Source of the DNA: Lachnospiraceae bacterium
Lineage (GTDB): Bacteria > Bacillota > Clostridia > Lachnospirales > Lachnospiraceae
Direction: 5' to 3'
Assembly (NCBI GenBank): GCA_017625255.1
Contig: JAGALK010000014.1
Location: 1 to 53,458, forward strand
DNA length: 53,458 bases
The first letter of the stretch is position 1, and every line of letters starts with the position of its first letter. The notes below the pieces were generated by a model. That model was not told where the DNA came from and searched no databases. It saw only the letters and a list, made by a program, of their open reading frames with translations. The position numbers and the translations under genes are program-made. Below are positions 47,936-53,458 of this stretch, in pieces.

Positions 47936-48931
47936 ATGGTTTCAACAGATATCGGAATTGATTTAGGAACAGCCAGTATTTTAGTATATATCAAGGGCAA
48001 AGGCGTTGTATTAAAAGAGCCATCTGTAGTTGCTTTTGACAGAGATACCAATAAAATTAAAGCGATTGGTGAAGAAGCTCGTTTGATGTTAGGAAGAACA
48101 CCGGGAAACATTGTGGCGGTAAGACCACTTCGTCAGGGTGTTATTTCTGACTATACTGTAACAGAAAAAATGATTAAATATTTTATCCAGAAAGCAATCG
48201 GAAAGAGAAGCTTCCGTAAACCCCGTATCAGTGTCTGTGTACCAAGTGGTGTAACAGAGGTTGAAAAAAAAGCAGTAGAAGATGCAACCTATAATGCCGG
48301 TGCGAGAGAGGTTTCTATTATTGAGGAGCCAATTGCAGCAGCTATCGGTGCAGGAATTGATATTTCCAGACCATGTGGAAATATGATTGTAGATATCGGT
48401 GGCGGTACAGCAGATATTGCCGTTATTTCTTTGGGTGGTTCTGTAGTAAGTACTTCTATTAAGATTGCAGGGGATGATTTTGATGAAGCAATCGTTCGTT
48501 ATATGCGTAAAAAACACAATTTGTTAATTGGTGAGAGAACAGCAGAGGATATCAAGATTAAGATTGGTTCCTGTTTCCCAAATGGACAGACTACAACTAT
48601 GGATGTCAGAGGGCGTAATCTTGTAACCGGTTTGCCAAAGACAGTTACTGTAACCTCTGAAGAAACAGAAGACGCATTGCGTGAGCCGACATTGCAGATT
48701 GTAGAGGCTGTACACAGCGTATTAGAAAAAACTCCGCCAGAGCTTGCAGCGGATGTTGCTGACAGAGGAATTGTACTTACCGGAGGAGGCGCACTTTTAA
48801 GAGGCTTAGAAGAGTTATTAGAAGATAGAACTGGTATTAACACAATGACTGCGGAAGAACCTATGACCTGTGTGGCAATCGGCACAGGTAAGTATGTAGA
48901 GTTTTTAGCAGGAAAAAGAGACGATGACTAA
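47936..48931 (+). CDS. mbl: MreB-family rod-shape protein (Mbl-like)
   Basis: A 331-aa actin-like ATPase forming membrane-bound filaments that guide the elongation wall machinery. Phosphate 1 motif DIGIDLGTASILVY is at residues 5-18. The later motifs are IIEEPIAAAIGAG, DIGGGTADIAVISLGG and the adenosine loop LTGGGALLRGLEELL. It matches the MreB/Mbl/MreBH family equally by eye, but the position right before flhO-flhP is that of Bacillus mbl, so Mbl is the preferred name. Start ATG 47936 after AAAGGGGAAACAGACA. Its stop codon overlaps the sigma-D promoter of the flagellar genes. Confidence 0.9.
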   Translation: MVSTDIGIDLGTASILVYIKGKGVVLKEPSVVAFDRDTNKIKAIGEEARLMLGRTPGNIVAVRPLRQGVISDYTVTEKMIKYFIQKAIGKRSFRKPRISVCVPSGVTEVEKKAVEDATYNAGAREVSIIEEPIAAAIGAGIDISRPCGNMIVDIGGGTADIAVISLGGSVVSTSIKIAGDDFDEAIVRYMRKKHNLLIGERTAEDIKIKIGSCFPNGQTTTMDVRGRNLVTGLPKTVTVTSEETEDALREPTLQIVEAVHSVLEKTPPELAADVADRGIVLTGGGALLRGLEELLEDRTGINTMTAEEPMTCVAIGTGKYVEFLAGKRDDD

Positions 48932-48956
48932 AGAAAATATCGGGTTTTGCCGATAT
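48929..48956 (+). promoter_or_regulatory. Sigma-D (FliA-type) promoter of the flagellar rod operon
   Basis: TAAA (48929-48932) and GCCGATAT (48949-48956) with a 16-base gap: an exact match to the Bacillus-type flagellar sigma consensus (TAAA-N14-16-GCCGATAT). The TAAA begins at the mbl stop codon. Transcription should start near 48963. The flhO-flhP genes of Bacillus are also sigma-D dependent. Confidence 0.82.
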
Positions 48957-48962
48957 AAATGT

Positions 48963-49050
48963 ATAAGAGTATGCACAGGATGGAAAACTGTTCAAGGATG
49001 AGCGATAAATACTAACAGATGCAGATATCTGAACAGGGAGGAGAAGTGTA
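48963..49050 (+). promoter_or_regulatory. flhO leader with CsrA-like GGA sites
   Basis: The predicted 88-nt leader has three GGA elements resembling CsrA targets: ACAGGATGG (48975-48983), TCAAGGATGA (48992-49001) and AACAGGGAGGAG over the Shine-Dalgarno (49032-49043). CTGTT/AACAG and a CAGATATCTG palindrome could present them in hairpins. This mirrors the CsrA-repressed hag leader of Bacillus. Confidence 0.4.
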
Positions 49051-49851
49051 ATGGTTAAGGGATTATACACAGCCTATACCGGAATGGTTGAAGAAATGCG
49101 CCGTATGGATGTTATGACAAACAATCTGGCAAATGCAAGTACAACCGGCTACAAGAAGGAAGGCGCAGTAAATCAGTCATTTGATGATCAATTAGCAATT
49201 AAAATTAAAGATACATCAGAAATCTTGCCGGCAAAAAGATTAGGAACGGTCAATTTAGGTGTAAAGGTTGGAGAGACCTATCGCGATTTTAGTCAGGGTT
49301 CCTTCTCCGTAACAGATAATCCATATGATGTAGCATTGGATGGAGAAGGATTCTTTGCTATCGAGTTTAGAAGCAAGACAGGCGAATCATCTATTAAATA
49401 TACAAGAGATGGAGCATTTACTGTAAATAATGAGGGATATCTCATGACAAAGGATGGCGACTTTGTCTTAAATGCGAATGGAGCAGCAAATACCGTTGGT
49501 GGAGAAGCTAATTATGTAAGAGTTAATCCAAATCGTGATGTGACCATAGATAGCGCAGGTATTGTATATCAGGATAATGAAGCAGTTGCACAGATTGGTG
49601 TTGTGGATTTTGAGGATTACAATTATCTTGAAAAATACGGAGAGAATCTCTTTGATGTAGTTCCCGGTGGACAGCTTATTGCGTCAGATGCCAGAGTGGA
49701 ACAGGGCTGTCTGGAAATGTCCAATGTAAATATTGTAACAGAAATGGTAGATATGATTACAATTACCAGAGCATATGAAGCCAATCAGAAGATTATTACG
49801 ACGATTGATACCACATTGGATAAAGCGGTAAATACCGTTGGTAAGGTATAG
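49051..49851 (+). CDS. flhO: Flagellar rod protein FlhO (FlgF/FlgG-like)
   Basis: A 266-aa flagellar axial protein forming part of the rod that links basal body to hook. The N-terminal rod signature reads LYTAYTGMVEEMRRMDVMTNNLANASTTGYKK (quoted here only as landmarks LYTAYTGM and NNLANASTTGYK). The central D1 domain has VALDGEGFFAIE, and the C-terminal coiled-coil helix (NVNIVTEMVDMITITRAYEANQKII) is the usual heptad-rich end. No signal peptide; export is by the flagellar type III apparatus. RBS GGGAGGAG. First gene of the sigma-D operon, after mbl as in Bacillus. Confidence 0.92.
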   Translation: MVKGLYTAYTGMVEEMRRMDVMTNNLANASTTGYKKEGAVNQSFDDQLAIKIKDTSEILPAKRLGTVNLGVKVGETYRDFSQGSFSVTDNPYDVALDGEGFFAIEFRSKTGESSIKYTRDGAFTVNNEGYLMTKDGDFVLNANGAANTVGGEANYVRVNPNRDVTIDSAGIVYQDNEAVAQIGVVDFEDYNYLEKYGENLFDVVPGGQLIASDARVEQGCLEMSNVNIVTEMVDMITITRAYEANQKIITTIDTTLDKAVNTVGKV

Positions 49852-49865
49852 GAGGATAAACAGAT

Positions 49866-50681
49866 ATGATGAGATCATTATGGACTGCTGCATCCGGAAT
49901 GATTGCGCAGCAGACAAATGTAGATACAATTTCAAATAACATTGCAAATGTAAATACAACAGGTTTTAAAGCACAAAAAGCAGAGTTTAAGACTTTATTA
50001 TATCAAAATCTTCAGACAAGAACTACTACTGCAAATGGTGAAGAGAAGCCGGTTCCTGCACAGGTAGGTTTAGGAACAAGAGTGGCAGCTACCAATACAT
50101 TTTTCACACAGGGAGCATTACAGGCCAGTGAAAATGATACGGATTTTGCTATTGAAGGTGATGGCTTTTTTGCAGTTCGTGGAGAAGATGGAGAAATTTA
50201 TTATACCAGAAATGGTTGTTTTAACTGGTCTATCGGTGTAAATGGAACTACCTTGTGTAATACGAATGGTTATCCGGTGCTTGATACACAGGGCAATGAA
50301 ATTATTGTTCCTGCAGGCGTTTCCACCGGCAGCATGGTAATTTCCAGTGATGGAGCAGTTGGATATACAGCCGTTGATGGTACATATGTAGCATTAAATC
50401 AGTCAATCGGACTGCATCAGTTTACCAATCCGGCAGGTTTGGAAAAGCTTTCAAACAGTCTTTTTGCTGTTACAGATGCATCAGGAGCAGCAATGAATGA
50501 AGCCACTACAGCTAATTTAATCAGAAGTAAAGTATATCAGGGATATTTAGAAGGCTCTAATGTACAGATTGCCGATGAAATGGTGAATCTGATTGTAGCA
50601 CAGAGAGCATATGAATTGAATTCAAAGGCTATTCAGGCATCGGATGAAATGCTTCAGCAGGCAAATCAGTTGAGAAGATAA
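49866..50681 (+). CDS. flhP: Flagellar rod protein FlhP (FlgG-like)
   Basis: A 271-aa paralogue of FlhO and the probable distal rod subunit. Landmarks are LWTAASGMIAQQ and NNIANVNTTGFKAQ at the N terminus, FAIEGDGFFAVRGEDG in the middle domain, and NVQIADEMVNLIVAQRAYELNSK in the C-terminal helix. RBS GGAGG overlaps the flhO stop region; the gap is 14 bp. Two start codons ATGATG occur in a row; the first is taken. Type III exported, no signal peptide. Confidence 0.93.
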   Translation: MMRSLWTAASGMIAQQTNVDTISNNIANVNTTGFKAQKAEFKTLLYQNLQTRTTTANGEEKPVPAQVGLGTRVAATNTFFTQGALQASENDTDFAIEGDGFFAVRGEDGEIYYTRNGCFNWSIGVNGTTLCNTNGYPVLDTQGNEIIVPAGVSTGSMVISSDGAVGYTAVDGTYVALNQSIGLHQFTNPAGLEKLSNSLFAVTDASGAAMNEATTANLIRSKVYQGYLEGSNVQIADEMVNLIVAQRAYELNSKAIQASDEMLQQANQLRR

Positions 50682-50701
50682 TCTGGTAGGAGGATAAGCA
50701 T

Positions 50702-51055
50702 ATGGGTATTAATGGTATCGGCGGTATTTCTGCCATGATTGATCAGACAAATACTTCTGCCGCAAACAGTAAGGCAAATGCATTACAGAATTCCTTGAGC
50801 GGAGATTTAAAATCTGCTACGGATGAAGAATTGATGGATGTCTGCAAAGAATTTGAAGCATATTTTATTGAACAGGTAATGAAAGAAGTGGAAAAGACTA
50901 TTCCTAAAACAGAAGAAGATTCTACAATGTCTCAGTACACAGATTTTTTCAAAGAGCAGATGATGCAGGATTTGGCAGCGGAAATCAGTGATAAGCAGAG
51001 TATTGGACTTGCACAGCAGATGTATGAGCAAATGAAGAGGAATTATTCTTTATAA
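50702..51055 (+). CDS. FlgJ N-domain rod-capping protein
   Basis: A 117-aa protein matching the N-terminal rod-binding domain of FlgJ, without the muramidase domain of the proteobacterial version. The conserved core is ELMDVCKEFEAYFIEQVMKEVEKTIP followed by YTDFFKEQMMQDLAAEIS and GLAQQMYEQM (shown as pieces). It probably caps the growing rod during assembly; wall opening must be done by another enzyme. The first 35 residues are low-complexity Gly/Ser/Asn. Third gene of the sigma-D operon, 20 bp behind flhP, RBS TAGGAGG. Confidence 0.88.
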   Translation: MGINGIGGISAMIDQTNTSAANSKANALQNSLSGDLKSATDEELMDVCKEFEAYFIEQVMKEVEKTIPKTEEDSTMSQYTDFFKEQMMQDLAAEISDKQSIGLAQQMYEQMKRNYSL

Positions 51056-51067
51056 GAAAAAGATGTA

Positions 51068-51100
51068 TTGGATGTATCAAGAGATACATCCAATCTTTTT
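51068..51100 (+). terminator. Terminator of the flagellar rod operon
   Basis: A perfect 11-bp stem, 51068-51078 with 51083-51093, loop AAGA, then TCTTTTT ending at 51100. Confidence 0.92.
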
Positions 51101-51147
51101 GTTTGATAGAAAAATGATTTTTGAGATGAGAGTGAGGAGCGAATAGC

Positions 51148-53352
51148 GTGGAAACGATTAAGGGGTATGTAGAGCATATCATTTTTCGGAATGCGGATAA
51201 TGGGTATACGGTTTTTGTTTTGATTAGTGAAGAAGAGGAAATTACCTGTGTAGGTACATTTTCAATTATCAACGAGGGTGAAAATGTAGAGGCAACAGGA
51301 GAATATGCGGAGCATCCGATGTATGGCAGACAATTTTCTGTAAAGGAATTAAAAGAATGTGAACCAGAGGATGAGATTGCTATGGAACGCTATCTTGGCT
51401 CAGGCGCAATAAAAGGAATCGGAATGGCTTTAGCAGCAAGAATTGTCCGCAGATTCAAGAAGGATACTTTCCGCATAATTGAAGAAGAACCGGAAAGACT
51501 TGTGGAAGTAAAAGGCATCAGTGTACGAAAAGCACAGGAAATATCTGCTCAGGTAGCAGAAAAAAGAGATTTGCGGCAGGCAATGATTTTTTTGCAGCAA
51601 TATGGAATTTCATTAAATCTGGCAGTGAAAATATATGGAACCTACCAACAGGAGGTTTACAGAATTATCAAGGAAAATCCGTACAAATTGGCGGATGACA
51701 TTCAAGGTGTCGGATTTAAGATTGCGGATGAAATTGCAGCAAAAGTAGGGATAAGAACTGACTCGGATTTTCGAATCCGCAGCGGGATTTTGTATAGTCT
51801 TTTGCAGGCGAGTGCAGAAGGACACACTTATTTGCCCAGAGCAGAGTTGACAGAGCGTACAGCGGCTTTGCTTGGTATAGAGCAGGAATTTATTGAAAAA
51901 CATTATATGGATCTGGCTATTGACAAAAAAATCATGGTAAAAGGTGAACAGATTTATGCGGCTGCTTACTACTATATGGAAGCTTCTATAGCGGCAATGC
52001 TGAGGGGATTGGATGTAAAATATGATGTTTTGGATATAGAGATTGAAGAAAAAATTCGCCGAATAGAAAAACAGACAGGCATGGAACCGGATGAGATGCA
52101 GATGCTGGCAGTAAAAGAAGCGGTAAAAAACGGTCTGTTAGTTATTACGGGTGGTCCGGGTACAGGAAAAACGACTACTATTAATGCAATTATCAAATAT
52201 TTTGAGATGGAAGGTATGGATATTTTTTTGGCTGCGCCAACAGGCCGGGCAGCCAAAAGAATGAGCGAAACTACAGGATATGAGGCAAGAACCATTCACC
52301 GAATGTTAGAATTGAATGGTGGAATAGAAGGAATGGCGGGTTTTTCAAGAAATGGGGATAATCCGCTGGAAACAGATGCTATTATCATTGATGAAATGTC
52401 TATGGTGGATATACATTTGATGCACGCACTGTTAAAAGCAGTTGTGACAGGTACACGATTGATTTTAGTAGGAGATGTGAACCAGCTGCCAAGTGTAGGA
52501 CCGGGAAGTGTATTGAAGGATATCATAGATTCCAAACAGTTTCCTGTAGTAAAGCTGACAAAAATTTTCAGGCAGGCAACCCAGAGTGACATCATTGTCA
52601 ATGCTCATAAAATTAACGCAGGTGAGACGGTCACATTAGATAATAAAAGTATGGATTTTTTCTTTTTAAAACGGTATGAAGCGGATGTAATTATCAATGT
52701 GGTGATTCAATTAATTGCACAGAAGCTGCCGAAATTTGTGGATGCATCTCCTTTTGATATTCAGGTCCTTACACCGATGAGAAAGGGACTGCTTGGTGTA
52801 GAAAGGTTAAATGGTATCCTGCAACAGTATTTGAATCCAAAAGCAAAGGATAAAAAAGAATGGGAAAGCGGTGATCATATTTTCCGTGAAGGAGATAAGG
52901 TCATGCAGACGAAGAATAACTATCAGCTAGAGTGGGAGATTCGAAGCCGTTACGGTTTGGCTATTGATAAGGGACTGGGTGTATTTAATGGAGATATGGG
53001 AATTATTCGGGAAATTAATGAATATTCGGAAAAGATGACAGTGGAATTTGATGAAGGGAAAATGGTGGAATATTCTCTTCGAAGCTTAGAAGAGTTGGAA
53101 TTGGCTTATGCAATTACAATTCACAAATCTCAGGGGTCAGAATATCCGGCGGTGGTTATTCCTTTGTTAAATGGACCGCGAATGCTGATGAACCGGAATC
53201 TGCTGTATACAGCAGTTACTAGAGCGAGAAAGTGTGTGACTCTTGTAGGGGATGAAAATACATTTGCTGGAATGGTGGAGAATACGCAGCAGCAGAAGAG
53301 ATATTCGGGGTTGGTGGAGGAAATCAGAAATTCCGATTTAATGGATAAATGA
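51148..53352 (+). CDS. recD2: RecD2-type DNA helicase
   Basis: A 734-aa superfamily 1B 5'-3' helicase that, unlike RecD, works without RecBC. The N-terminal part is an OB-like region (VEHIIFRNADNGYTVF) and tandem helix-hairpin-helix elements (GSGAIKGIGMALAARI, LVEVKGISVRKAQEI). The helicase core has Walker A GGPGTGKTTT, IIDEMSMVD, GDVNQLPSVGPGSVL, the QVLTPMRKG segment and motif VI YTAVTRARK. The C-terminal AITIHKSQGSEYPAVVIP is present. It starts with GTG (51148), with AGGAG at 51135-51139. It follows a terminator, so has its own promoter somewhere in 51100-51147, not clearly visible. Confidence 0.95.
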   Translation: METIKGYVEHIIFRNADNGYTVFVLISEEEEITCVGTFSIINEGENVEATGEYAEHPMYGRQFSVKELKECEPEDEIAMERYLGSGAIKGIGMALAARIVRRFKKDTFRIIEEEPERLVEVKGISVRKAQEISAQVAEKRDLRQAMIFLQQYGISLNLAVKIYGTYQQEVYRIIKENPYKLADDIQGVGFKIADEIAAKVGIRTDSDFRIRSGILYSLLQASAEGHTYLPRAELTERTAALLGIEQEFIEKHYMDLAIDKKIMVKGEQIYAAAYYYMEASIAAMLRGLDVKYDVLDIEIEEKIRRIEKQTGMEPDEMQMLAVKEAVKNGLLVITGGPGTGKTTTINAIIKYFEMEGMDIFLAAPTGRAAKRMSETTGYEARTIHRMLELNGGIEGMAGFSRNGDNPLETDAIIIDEMSMVDIHLMHALLKAVVTGTRLILVGDVNQLPSVGPGSVLKDIIDSKQFPVVKLTKIFRQATQSDIIVNAHKINAGETVTLDNKSMDFFFLKRYEADVIINVVIQLIAQKLPKFVDASPFDIQVLTPMRKGLLGVERLNGILQQYLNPKAKDKKEWESGDHIFREGDKVMQTKNNYQLEWEIRSRYGLAIDKGLGVFNGDMGIIREINEYSEKMTVEFDEGKMVEYSLRSLEELELAYAITIHKSQGSEYPAVVIPLLNGPRMLMNRNLLYTAVTRARKCVTLVGDENTFAGMVENTQQQKRYSGLVEEIRNSDLMDK

Positions 53353-53458
53353 AACTGGGGGTGTAGGTAGTGTAGCATAAAATATAGCGCTAGCATTTTC
53401 GTGTGTCGATTGTTCGGGAGTAAGTGTTTCTAGATATTCTTATATCAGATATTGTAAA
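53353..53458. other. Window-end intergenic segment
   Basis: No gene is visible in the last 106 bases. A TAGCGCTA palindrome flanked by AAAAT and ATTTT lies near 53380-53398, and TAAAAT near 53379 could be a -10 box for a gene beyond the window. Nothing firmer can be said. Confidence 0.3.

Overview
The window looks like a chromosomal segment of a motile, low-GC Gram-positive anaerobe, most likely a gut Lachnospiraceae (Roseburia/Agathobacter/Lachnospira-like). The grounds are the AT-rich codon use, the strong AGGAGG-type ribosome sites, the Bacillus-like order mbl-flhO-flhP, a TwoAYGGAY RNA (known from gut Clostridiales) and very long exported proteins ending in Ig-like and lysine-rich FN3 domains. 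The species assignment is inference. I see no tRNA, rRNA, CRISPR array, transposase or prophage gene.

Layout. 1-390: a TwoAYGGAY-type structured RNA inside a 25-bp imperfect inverted repeat, then a consensus promoter. 390-5127: Cof-type HAD phosphatase, HD-domain phosphohydrolase, a convergent CotF/ferritin-like gene, a recQ gene broken by one extra A in its Walker A motif, and a small unknown gene. 5208-7655: aroE, aroK and an aldo/keto reductase. 7709-11725 (minus strand): Trk potassium uptake, trkA then trkH, followed by a decayed second trkH. 11833-12111 (minus strand): an orphan transcription unit with near-consensus promoter and intrinsic terminator but no convincing ORF, a candidate sRNA. 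12188-15289: a TSCPD-domain protein and, divergently, secA.

15409-36496: a 21-kb unit made of a MalT/LAL-type LuxR regulator followed, with almost no gap, by two giant secreted proteins of 2,889 and 3,330 aa. The second contains two tandem 436-aa repeat units, two BIG2-like domains and a terminal FN3 domain. Neither giant has a recognisable sorting signal. This is the most striking accessory region. 36657-42616: a DASS-family transporter, then a promoter and a four-gene extracytoplasmic acylation cassette (AMP-forming ligase, acyl carrier protein, MBOAT acyltransferase, SGNH/DltD-like protein). It resembles dltABCD but its ligase is not DltA-like.

42748-53352: uvrB-uvrA behind a candidate LexA box nested in a terminator hairpin; mbl; a flagellar rod operon (flhO, flhP, FlgJ-like) with a textbook sigma-D promoter starting at the mbl stop codon and a leader with CsrA-like GGA sites; and recD2. 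Functional links: uvrBA, recQ and recD2 serve DNA repair; mbl shapes the wall; flhO/flhP/FlgJ build the flagellar rod. The acylation cassette probably decorates a surface polymer, and the regulator plausibly controls the giant surface proteins.
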